Positions 12,781 through 22,068 of a DNA stretch of 64,000 bases are shown one piece after another (the stretch's first letter is position 1; each line of letters begins with the position of its first letter). The notes under the pieces were generated by a model that made no database searches, was not told the DNA's origin, and saw only the letters and a list, made by a program, of their open reading frames with translations. Origin of the DNA: Flectonema sp. DT1601. Lineage: Eukaryota > Euglenozoa > Diplonemea > Diplonemida > Diplonemidae. The position numbers were made by a program, and so were the translations under genes. The DNA lies in the NCBI GenBank assembly GCA_964019425.1, contig OZ025850.1, positions 620,001-684,000 on the forward strand, given 5' to 3'.

Positions 12781-14349
12781 ATGAGTTATGGGATCCTTGT
12801 CGATATCCCAACTGCTTTAGTTAATGATTTAACAACTCAGGCATCAGTTGCCTCAGGTAGAGAACCAAATCAAAAAGGGGTCAACAGACCAACCAGACTT
12901 CCTCATCTGAACACTGGAAGTGACCAAGACGGAAAGAGGACAATCGCTCATATTCTAGCTCTCGGTGATAAAACTTTAACACAAGTATATACTAATGAGA
13001 TTGTTGAAAAGTGTGAGTGTTTCTTAGCTGAGGGAAAACCAAAAACCAGACCATTTCGAGCCAAAGTCAAGAACATGCTTCAAAGTGAGACTAAAGTATG
13101 GAACTATCAACGTACTGAACAGAGGTTTGCTCTCTCTCCTGAGTCTTTCATTGATCAGGTATACGTAGACGGTTGGGGATACAGTAACGAAGAGAAGAAA
13201 CAAGTTGCTAACAACGCAGTAATGAAATCAACAAGACTCGGACTTAAAATACGAAACATCGTTCTAACAACTTACAAAGACTACGCTGATGAGGATATTC
13301 TCAACATTCATGAAGTTGGAATGAGAGCCACGAGTAATAGAACGAGTGGATTTATGAATAAAGGAGAGCGTCTGTTAATTACGATATCTGAAACAGGAAT
13401 TCAATTTCCAGTTGAAAAGATCACTTCTACGGATGAAGAGAAACGTATCTACTTACAACTCGATAAGAAATCAGATCCAAGAATCGCCTGTCCAATACCT
13501 CAGCCAACGCTTCTCATTGATGACAGCAGCCCTCCTGTCGCTGTTCCAATATTGGCTGATTTAAAGATCCTTGACGATGCTAATAAACTTATTCCTGAAA
13601 AAAAAAAAACAGCAGCTCCGATTGTCGTGCAGAAATCGAGTCCTAAAAAGACTTTAAAAACAACTTCTCCACAACCGGTTCGACAGATACTTGACGAACC
13701 AATTTCTAAGAAAGAACAAAAACCGAATGATGACAAGTACATGGCTGCCTTTAAGAGGACGTATGAACGACCTGATTTATTGAGATTCTTAAGTAAATAT
13801 GAAGAAATAACGAGAGCTACCAAAAGGGCAACTCGTAAGGAGCTGTTGGGCAGGTTGGAAAAGCGAATCGCAGAGGACAAAGAATCACAACCAGCAGTTG
13901 TTAGTGAAAGTAATACTAAGGTAAAAAGGAAATCTGAAATTAAACCAGCTGTTGAAACAAAGCGTCCGAATACAGGCAGTTCTAATGTAGGAGGAACCAA
14001 CAAGGGAGGTCAGAATAAGGAACCGGATTTCGATTTTAAAATTGAAGATCAAACAGCTGAAACGCTAAATGTTCTCTCTCATCGTTATAATTCAATGGTT
14101 GATGCGGCTCTCCTTCCCCGTCGTAACATACTCTCAGACTTTATATCTGACGTATCGAATATCGTTTCTCTTGAGTCACCTCCTGAGAATGCCGAAGAAC
14201 TTCACGGCTGGTACCAATCTAGCAGTATCCAAGCCAATGAAACACTGAGAGAGTATCTGACTGTATTGGGTAAACTAAAGAACGCGAGATCTAAAATAAT
14301 ATTCGCTCAGAGGATGTTGGCCTGTGGATCCGTAGCAAAGACATTATAG
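12781..14349 (+). CDS. Unrecognised 522-residue protein
   Basis: A single uninterrupted frame with codon use like its neighbours, so very likely a real gene; I do not recognise the family. Residues 1 to 240 look globular (mixed helix and strand). Residues about 250 to 330 are a Pro/Lys-rich linker. Residues about 320 to 365 form a basic helical segment (FKRTYERPDLLRFLSKYEE). Residues about 370 to 425 are a disordered basic stretch with a possible nuclear localisation signal (KVKRKSE). The last 95 residues are strongly helical. The globular, linker, helical-tail layout loosely recalls ELL-type transcription elongation factors, but I could not match motifs and do not assign it. The start is the first ATG, 14 nt after an acceptor-like CTTCAG. 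Confidence 0.75.
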   Translation: MSYGILVDIPTALVNDLTTQASVASGREPNQKGVNRPTRLPHLNTGSDQDGKRTIAHILALGDKTLTQVYTNEIVEKCECFLAEGKPKTRPFRAKVKNMLQSETKVWNYQRTEQRFALSPESFIDQVYVDGWGYSNEEKKQVANNAVMKSTRLGLKIRNIVLTTYKDYADEDILNIHEVGMRATSNRTSGFMNKGERLLITISETGIQFPVEKITSTDEEKRIYLQLDKKSDPRIACPIPQPTLLIDDSSPPVAVPILADLKILDDANKLIPEKKKTAAPIVVQKSSPKKTLKTTSPQPVRQILDEPISKKEQKPNDDKYMAAFKRTYERPDLLRFLSKYEEITRATKRATRKELLGRLEKRIAEDKESQPAVVSESNTKVKRKSEIKPAVETKRPNTGSSNVGGTNKGGQNKEPDFDFKIEDQTAETLNVLSHRYNSMVDAALLPRRNILSDFISDVSNIVSLESPPENAEELHGWYQSSSIQANETLREYLTVLGKLKNARSKIIFAQRMLACGSVAKTL

Positions 14350-14531
14350 ATATTCAGATTGTTTATTTTGACAATCTGAAATATTGTTAAAATGTATTTC
14401 CACACTGAAATGGGAAAAAGGGATCGTTTTGTGTTTTTTTGTATAGGTTTAATTTTAGTTATTATTATTGTTTTTAATCAACTGAATAAACAGATTAGAC
14501 AAATAAGACAAAAAAACCAAAAAAATAAAAT

Positions 14532-16061
14532 ATGAAGACGTTAACGGCCTACTTATTGGCCACTCTAGTTGGTGCTCTAGCCAATCCATTTAATGAATAC
14601 ATAAATCATGATGATGGAAAGTTTGCATGGAAGGACACAGGAGATAAAATTGACACGCTACTTGGTGGTACTGGGTACATGTTAAATGTAACTTCACTAC
14701 AATGGCTGGACGAGAGTAGAGCTGTTGGACCAAATGGTGCTTTGTGGACTCATCAAGTCTTAGTTGTGGTACCAAAAAATCTTGAGATCAAAAACAGAGC
14801 GACCATCTACATAACTGGTGGCTGTAATGAACATCCATCGATGCCTAAGAAAGATGATGAAGACTTGTTACTAGTTGATATGATTGCTCACGGTACTAAG
14901 AGTATTGCTGTTGCTTTATTTCAGATTCCTAACTGTCATATTATCTACCCGTCTGATCCAACTCACGCTCACAGATCTGAAGATGCGATGATCGCCTGGG
15001 CGTGGAAGGAATTCCTCGCAACTAATGACACGGAGTGGCTTCCACGATTCCCAATGGCAAAGGCAGCATTCAAAGCCATGGAAGCAGCACAAGATTTCGC
15101 TTCTCAAAAACAATTCGCAAACATTGACGGTTGGATGGTTGCTGGAGCATCTAAAAGAGGATGGACGACTTGGATGGTTGGAGCTGCTACCTGTCCAACA
15201 TGTCCAAACGTGGTTGGATTAATACCGTTGGTTCCTATCGCTCCATCAATCCTAAAGGATCTTCACCATCAATACCAATCCTACGGTGGTTGGACATTCG
15301 CTTTTAATGATTACTACAAAGCTAATATTACTGGTGATATCGACACCCCTTTATTTAAGTACGCAATGAGCTTAGTTGATCCAATAAACTACAGTCAGAG
15401 ACTAGCTCGTCTTCCAAAGAATGTTGTCGTCAGTAGTGATGATGAGTTTATGATGATGGAATGGACTAATATCTGGTGGGGAGGTATCGCTGGTGAAACA
15501 TTGTTAACGATTGCTAATAATGCTGAGCACTCGTTGATCACGGGATTACCTGAAGTTGTGTCTGAGGCGATCTGTTTTACGAATTCAGTCTTCAGAAATG
15601 GAACTCGTCCATCCTTCACTGCGACGGTTGATAAATCCTCTGGTGAGATCACCGTAACCATCCCATCGAATGTTAACTTTACGAAAGTTGTTCTGCGTCA
15701 CGCTGACACCTTCAGTACCAAACTCCGTGACTTCCGTTGGGTACGACTTGCCAGCCCTCAGAACGGTGAGTGCAAATTCCCTGAAATCCCACTTAAGAAA
15801 TCAGTCTTTGGAGGTGGCAACTGCTTAGCTCCAATCATTTGGTCAGGTAAAGACTTACATGCGACATCTCCAGGTGTTTTTAAAGCGTCTGTTCCAAAGC
15901 GTGCAGAGGGTTGGACAGGTTTCTATGTTGAAGTGTACTTCCCTCCTGACACGGATCTCCCTCACGATCAATACAAGTTGACATCACCTGGAATGGTCTG
16001 GCCACAGACTCTTCCATTTCCTGATTGCCACGGAGAAGAATGTTTCGGTCATTTGGTCTAA
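14532..16061 (+). CDS. Secreted PhoPQ-related family protein (AprA-like alpha/beta hydrolase)
   Basis: 509 residues, intronless. The N-terminus is a clean signal peptide (MKTLTAYLLATLVGALA, cut before NPF), so the product enters the secretory pathway. The rest matches the PhoPQ-activated pathogenicity-related family, an alpha/beta-hydrolase group that includes the Dictyostelium secreted proliferation repressor AprA. Visible family marks are the HQVLVVVP strand, ITGGCNEHP after it, the nucleophile-elbow motif GASKRGWTTW around residue 206 to 215 (Ser as likely nucleophile), and IWWGGIAGE later. Several N-x-S/T sites suggest glycosylation. Substrate is unknown for the family. It could be an extracellular esterase-like enzyme or a signal protein; a cell-density signal role by analogy with AprA is inference only. 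Confidence 0.85.
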   Translation: MKTLTAYLLATLVGALANPFNEYINHDDGKFAWKDTGDKIDTLLGGTGYMLNVTSLQWLDESRAVGPNGALWTHQVLVVVPKNLEIKNRATIYITGGCNEHPSMPKKDDEDLLLVDMIAHGTKSIAVALFQIPNCHIIYPSDPTHAHRSEDAMIAWAWKEFLATNDTEWLPRFPMAKAAFKAMEAAQDFASQKQFANIDGWMVAGASKRGWTTWMVGAATCPTCPNVVGLIPLVPIAPSILKDLHHQYQSYGGWTFAFNDYYKANITGDIDTPLFKYAMSLVDPINYSQRLARLPKNVVVSSDDEFMMMEWTNIWWGGIAGETLLTIANNAEHSLITGLPEVVSEAICFTNSVFRNGTRPSFTATVDKSSGEITVTIPSNVNFTKVVLRHADTFSTKLRDFRWVRLASPQNGECKFPEIPLKKSVFGGGNCLAPIIWSGKDLHATSPGVFKASVPKRAEGWTGFYVEVYFPPDTDLPHDQYKLTSPGMVWPQTLPFPDCHGEECFGHLV

Positions 16062-16798
16062 GCAATCCTCTTTTTATTATATTTATTTTGATATACAACT
16101 TGTTGTCACATGACGCGTCAAGTTCGATTCCGACACTCAATTTTTGTGTTCATTCGAAGAATTTATTTTTATGTCAATTAACGTTACGAGTACATTTCTT
16201 TGTTTATGCTAAACCCGTCTTGACAAGGTATTGTACGAAAAGAACGAAAGAAAAAAAATGTTTAGCCATCAACCAAGTGATGGAGATCAGATGCAGTGTT
16301 GTCTTTTCCTTTACCCTGTGTCAGTCTCACTTGACAACCTTTATTGATTTCGGTCTAAGATCCCCTCCCCTTTTTCTTGTGTATCTCTTGTTATATTTTT
16401 TGTGGCATACTTTATTTTTACACTTGCAAAAAAAAAAAAAGAAAATTTTTTTTTGTCCGTGCGGTTTCGGTCAATAATAATAAAACAAAACAATTTAAAA
16501 AAAAAAAAAAAAAAAAAAAGAAGTATTATTATTTATTGTGAGAGATGTTCATTTGTTTGGTTTCCTTGTTTATATTTTTTTTGTGTATTCTGGATGCCGT
16601 GTAACAACCTTTACCGATCGACGATTAGTAGTTCTTCTTTCCTTGAAATACTTTTTTTTTTTTTTTGACTTCTTGTTTGTGAATCAGCACTACTGGTAGT
16701 TTTATCTTATTGTTATTATTTATTAATAAAATGAAGTAGTTTTTAATTTTAATTAAAATTTTTTTTTTCATCAAGGCACTTGCACACATCACACCAAA
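16062..16798. other. 737-base spacer
   Basis: No gene seen. A and T runs near 16427, 16497 and 16655. A CAAG at 16772-16775 after a T-rich tract is 23 nt before the next ATG. Confidence 0.5.
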
Positions 16799-18901
16799 AT
16801 GGGACTTCTCACAAAAGCAGGATATCCTATATCATGGGACTCGGAAGAGAATCGAGCGGCAGTCAAGTATGTTTTGGAACACGGAATAGAACAGTTCCTG
16901 GCTCTGTACTCAGATTATAAAAAAGAGGTGAACAGACCATTCATGTGGGGTGATGAAGTTGAATATCAACTGGTTTACTTAGATGAAGAAACCCGTCAGG
17001 CAAAGCTATGGCTACACGCTGCTGATCCAATGGAAGCGTTGAATAAAATTGAAGAAGAAGCGAAGGAAACAGGTGAAGAGATTGATGGTCTTTGGAGACC
17101 AGAATACGCCTCGTATATGATTGAAGGAACACCTGCCAAGCCTTACAGTCACACTTTGAGTTCGATTGCTTCAGTTGAAAAGTCTTTGGAAAAACGTCGT
17201 CAAATGCTTCTTAATAAACTACCAAAAGGAGTTGTTCCGTTAACACTCGTGAACTTCCCTCGAATGGGCTCAATAGATCCAAAGACTGGACAGTCTGATT
17301 TTACTATTCCACCTTGTGTTCCGAGAGGACCTGTTTCACATTCTTTATTCGTTCCTGACAATTGTATTAATCCTCACCCTAGATTTGGTACTCTGACAGC
17401 AAATATTAGAAAGAGACGTGGGAAGAAAGTATCAATCAGAGTTCCTCTTTATGTCGATGCTAAAACTAGAATTGATCCTGTTCTCAATATCGACTTCAGT
17501 GCTCAAAACAGACATATTAAAACTGCAGCTACTGCTCTTGATGATGATGATGATGATCAGCAAGTTAAGAGACAAAAGTGTGACCACGTCGACGATTTGA
17601 AAGCCAGCACGACCCCGACGATGTACTACTTCGCACAGTACTTTGAAAAAGAAGAATCCGGTGACATTTTATCAAGAAAACACACCGATCCAGTTCCTGC
17701 TCATCCTTCTATTTACATGGACTGTATGGCCTTTGGAATGGGATGTAATTGTTTACAAACAACGTTTCAAGCGAGACATATTGATCAAGCAAGACACGTT
17801 TACGACCAGTTAGCTGTGTTATGTCCAATGATGTTGGCGTTATCAGCTGCAGCTCCGATTCATAAAGGATTACTTAGTGAGATTGATGTTCGGTGGATGG
17901 TCATTTCAGAGTCTGTTGATGATCGTAAAGAAGAAGAAATTCCAAAAATTATGAAAAGTAGATACGATTCTATCAGTACCTACATCAGTACACGTCCTGA
18001 TGATGCTTACTTAGCGTCAATGAACGACAGAGCTCTTCATATTGATGAAGTTGTGTATGGTAAACTTAGAGAAGCCGAGATTGATCATCGTCTTGCAAGA
18101 CATGTTTCTCATTTATTTATTAGAGACCCACTTGTGATATATTCTGGTAGACTAAGACAGTTGGAAGACACACGAGAATCTGATCATTTCGAAAATATTC
18201 AAAGTACTAACTGGCAATCTATGAGATTCAAACCACCTCCACCAAGAGCTTCCGGAACCGACATTGGTTGGAGAGTTGAATTCCGTATTATGGACGCTCA
18301 AATTTCGAATTTTGAAAATTCTGCCTACATCGTTTTTACTATTCTACTCGCAAGGGCTATTATCCAGCTCGACCTTGACTTTTACATACCGCTTACAAAG
18401 GTAGACATTAATACTGCTAGAGCTCACTTTCGTGATGCTGCTCGTACTAAGAAGTTCATTATGCAGAAGAACATCGAACCTCTCAAAATTATAAAAGATC
18501 CGAAAAAGATTGAATACACGGAAATGACTCTGAATGAGATTTTTAACGGAAACAGTAACTTCGAAGGGTTGATTCCTATTGTTGAGAGGTACATCGAACA
18601 ATCAAAAGAAGCAGAATACACAAATGCTTCAGAAGAAGAAAAGAAACAATGGACTTCCGCACACAAACGCATCAAGGCTTATTTGGAGCTTCTTCGCAGA
18701 CGTGCAAATGGTACGTTAAAAACAACAGCTCAATTCTTAAGAGACTTTGTTCTTAATCACCCAACTTATAATAAAGATTCTCGTGTGACTCCAGAAATTA
18801 ATTATGATCTCTGCAAGCTGGCTGATGACATATCCCGTAACAAAGTGTTCCCTGAAGACCTTCTGCCAAGGGAGTTATACGAAAGTGCTGGACCTTTGTA
18901 G
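16799..18901 (+). CDS. GCLC: Glutamate-cysteine ligase catalytic subunit
   Basis: Makes gamma-glutamylcysteine from glutamate, cysteine and ATP, the first and limiting step of glutathione synthesis in the cytosol. 700 residues, a little longer than the animal enzyme (about 640), and intronless. Family marks in order: MWGDEVEYQLV near residue 50, the HPRFGTLTANIRKRRG block near 197, IYMDCMAFGMGCNCLQ near 308, the IGWRVEFRIMDAQ block near 497 with FENSAY just after, and FLRDFVLNHPTYNKDS near the C-terminus. The extra length is partly an insertion containing a DDDDDD run (near 17539). All substrate-binding blocks look intact, so the enzyme should be active. A modifier subunit is not in this window. 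Confidence 0.96.
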   Translation: MGLLTKAGYPISWDSEENRAAVKYVLEHGIEQFLALYSDYKKEVNRPFMWGDEVEYQLVYLDEETRQAKLWLHAADPMEALNKIEEEAKETGEEIDGLWRPEYASYMIEGTPAKPYSHTLSSIASVEKSLEKRRQMLLNKLPKGVVPLTLVNFPRMGSIDPKTGQSDFTIPPCVPRGPVSHSLFVPDNCINPHPRFGTLTANIRKRRGKKVSIRVPLYVDAKTRIDPVLNIDFSAQNRHIKTAATALDDDDDDQQVKRQKCDHVDDLKASTTPTMYYFAQYFEKEESGDILSRKHTDPVPAHPSIYMDCMAFGMGCNCLQTTFQARHIDQARHVYDQLAVLCPMMLALSAAAPIHKGLLSEIDVRWMVISESVDDRKEEEIPKIMKSRYDSISTYISTRPDDAYLASMNDRALHIDEVVYGKLREAEIDHRLARHVSHLFIRDPLVIYSGRLRQLEDTRESDHFENIQSTNWQSMRFKPPPPRASGTDIGWRVEFRIMDAQISNFENSAYIVFTILLARAIIQLDLDFYIPLTKVDINTARAHFRDAARTKKFIMQKNIEPLKIIKDPKKIEYTEMTLNEIFNGNSNFEGLIPIVERYIEQSKEAEYTNASEEEKKQWTSAHKRIKAYLELLRRRANGTLKTTAQFLRDFVLNHPTYNKDSRVTPEINYDLCKLADDISRNKVFPEDLLPRELYESAGPL

Positions 18902-19800
18902 TGTTGTACTCCTTTCTTTTCAGTCGCGTCGTTCTTTTTTAATTTCATCAATTTTTTGTATTAAGTTATATATTCTTAAATGCTACTTCAAAACACCTGA
19001 ATTAAGCATCACTTTTTGTTCACTGTGTCCATAGTGGGGTGTGAACCACTCGTTTTTTTTTTTTGTCAGTATGCTCCATTCCCCCGTAAGGATCATCAAA
19101 TTACCTTTTAGTCTCATGGAACTGATGTTAAATTATCGTTTATGTTGTTTTATAATACGATTCATTTGTATTTTACGTACAAAATCGAACAGTTAATCCC
19201 CCGTAAGGTTCATCAAGAGAAGTATTCATAACCTGCTAAAAGGGTTTAGGTATTCTTTTTTTTTTTTTTTTTTTTTTCGAAAAAAAATAAAAAAATATTA
19301 GTAGTTATTATTTTTAAAAAATATCGTTAACAGCATTGCGTGACAAAAAAATTAGTTTATATAAATTTGAAAGAGACTCACATTTTTATTCAACGTTTTT
19401 TTTTGTAGTATTATTTTTTTTATTGTTTAACACAAAACAAAATCTTTGCTGCCGTGTCCCAAGGCTGGCGGAGTCGTGTTGGCTGTTTCTTTATTGAGCT
19501 TCGTCACTCTTAACCGGATTTGAAACCAGATAATTAGCTTGTGAGTCGATAGGACAGGGAATGATACGTTTTGTTGGGATATAAATTGCCTAGCCTTCTC
19601 GCATTTCGTGGTAACACGTCCAATGGTACGGAGGGGACGATCGAGATTTTTTTTTTTTTTTTTTTTCCCTTTTCCTCGATTTTTACTGTGATCTTAGGAA
19701 AGGAGAAAAAAAAGAAAAAAAAAAAAAAAAAAAAAAAAAGTCTGATTACAATCTCCCCGTGATCTCTCTTTTTTTCCCCTCCTTTTTTTTTTTTTAAAAA
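18902..19800. other. Spacer downstream of GCLC with a short repeated motif
   Basis: No gene seen. A 17-nt motif CCCCGTAAGG(A/T)TCATCAA occurs twice, at about 19083 and 19200, once in each half of the likely 3' flank. Long T and A runs follow near 19260 and 19650 to 19740. Confidence 0.5.
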
Positions 19801-20591
19801 AATATATCAGTCATTCCTTTTTTTTGCGAACAAAAAACACCATTTTCTCACCGCCTGAGCAAGGTTACACGATATGTTACTTTTGCTCGATTTTTTATTT
19901 TTTGGAATCGGGGAGGGTGCGATCTGTAAAATTAGGCATAGGGATATACTTTTAAACATGGTAAGTGCTGCTAAAAAGAGATAAACGTCTCTTTGCAAGA
20001 TTTCCTTGGTACTACTCAATGATAAATATTAATCCCAGACCTGGAATGGAAAGATCGAGAAAATCTGAGTAAAAAACACCCTAATTTTTTTTTTTTTACT
20101 AATTTTTTTTCCTTCTCCCGAACTCAAGAGATATGCACCTTTTTGCTAACTAATCAACCCTAGTAGCAATTATGTAAGGAAAATGTTGCATCTATATAAA
20201 GAAAGTGTTTTCATTAAGTATCAAAGTAGGTCCAAAAAGACAGGTAGTAACAATCTGCCTCACCGGCACATGCTGAGTACTCTTTAATATATTTTTGCTC
20301 GATTATTTTTTCTCTGAATCCCGCTGGGTCAGCAGTGTAAAATTAGACCCTTCGATTAATTTTTAGTTTTGGTACTTGTCCACGGCTGAGCTGATTTAGT
20401 AAACCACAAAATCTCTTTTCTCAATTCGGGAGACAAGTATGTGATGCCAACCTCCCGATTTCGGACGGAAATGAACCCAACGATGCAGCGCATTAAAATG
20501 CCGCTTCGATCGAAATTTTTACAATTTTTTTTTGAAAATTTTTTTCAGTGTCCGGAATTTGTTCGCAAAAAAAAGGAATGACTGATATATT
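19801..20591. mobile_element. Non-autonomous DNA transposon with perfect 34-bp terminal inverted repeats
   Basis: Bases 19801-19834 and 20558-20591 are exact reverse complements over 34 positions (outer ends read ATATATCAGTCATTCC). Reading the element as starting at CAGT, flanked by TATAT on each side, fits a Tc1/mariner-type element that targets TA and starts with CAGT. The 720-base interior has no transposase frame. It contains two similar halves, each with a TTTTGCTCGATT box followed by a GTAAAATTAG box (about 19880-19935 and 20295-20350), so it may have grown by internal duplication. Perfect ends suggest recent activity driven by a transposase elsewhere in the genome. Confidence 0.88.
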
Positions 20592-21907
20592 ATTATTGCT
20601 CTCCGATGATTACACTTTTTGCGTTTTTAAACGCCTCCGTCTTTTTTTCCTAATACAAAACTGAGAGCTAGGTATTTACTTGCACCAACCTCAGCTGTGT
20701 GCCACTATAAGGCACGCGGAGGGGTTGCTGTAGGTTATTTGCTGCAGCGATTTTTTAAATTATTATTGTTTTTTAGGAAGAGCGGAGGATTTGAGAAAGG
20801 GGGGGGGGGGGAAAGAAAAAAAAAAAAGTCAAATTAATTACAGGAAAAAGCTAGTTCCCTGCTCGTTCTTGGCACTGCTGATTCTTTTTTTTTTTTTTTT
20901 TTTTTTTTTCATTATCTCCACAAAAAAAAAAAACAAAAACAAAAAAAAAAGAATTATTTGGTTGCATTGTTTTTATAGCTTAAATTTTTCATTATTGTTA
21001 TTACCAAAAAAGCCTGTACTCGACTCTCCCTTAAAATAATTTTGGGTAAAAAAAAGAAAATTTTAATCCCGACGGAAAAGAAAAAATGCCACAAAAAAAA
21101 AAAAAAAAGAAGCAAGAGAGCATAGAGAAGCTTCCGAAACGTGCATTTATTATCCCAGTCTCCTCCCCGCTTATTTTTTTTGTCAAAATTCCAGGAAGTA
21201 AGAGGAGGGTTTTTCTGTTTTCCGACTTTGTTTTTTTAGTTAATTTTCCAGTACTCCCCTACTCTAAGGTTTAAGGTAGTATTTATTTAAAATGTTGGGT
21301 TATCTCTGTGATAATTTTCTTTTTAGGAAGAACAATGTGAGCAAAGAAATAATTGAAAGAAAAAAAACAAACAAACATGACGGAAAATTAAGAGACATTA
21401 AAAAGACTTATTAAAAAGAGAAAAAAAAAAAGAAAAAAAAAAAAAGAGTCGTCGCTAACAAACCGACTGACGACCCTGCGAACAGTTTCAAGATAAATAA
21501 AAACAAAATAAAAAAAAAACGTTAAAAAAAAAATAATAATTAGAAGAAGCAAAAAAAACAATAAAAAAAGCTATTTATTCCGCATTTGTTTTTTTTTCTC
21601 TTTTTTTTTAAAAAAGAAAGAGTCATTAATTCCGTTGTTTCTTTCCTAACAAAGAAATAGGGCTATTGTACTCTCTGTATTTTTTTTTATTTTTTTTTGA
21701 ACAAAAAAAAAGGAAAAAAAAAAAAAAAAAAAAGAAGCCTATCCACGTCCTTCATGTTTTATGTCTTCTGTGTTGCTGAGAGTCAGTGAGCACAATGTGG
21801 AGGTTCTTATTTATATTTGGGAAAGACTTCTTCAGCGAGATCCGAAAAAAAAAAGAAAAAGAAAAAAAACCTATCTCTCCAAATAAACTAAATTTTAAAA
21901 AAAAACG

Positions 21908-21941
<34 letters not shown>

Positions 21942-22068
21942 GTTTACGCTTCCTTTTGAAGGTCACTATGTTCACTTTCAACTAATATGTTTATTATTCT
22001 CATTATTTTTTAGTAATTCTTTCCAACAAGGGCTTTTGCTAACTATGGTTACATCAAACTAAAATAAA
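20592..22068. other. 1.5 kb purine/homopolymer-rich spacer
   Basis: No gene seen. Extremely rich in A runs and T runs, with a run of G near 20801-20812. TTTTTTAG ending at 22013 is a possible acceptor 55 nt before the next start. Confidence 0.5.

Noticed and set aside
16100-16135. GTTCGATTCC resembling a tRNA B box
   Set aside because: The T-stem does not pair and no A box or acceptor stem lies upstream.
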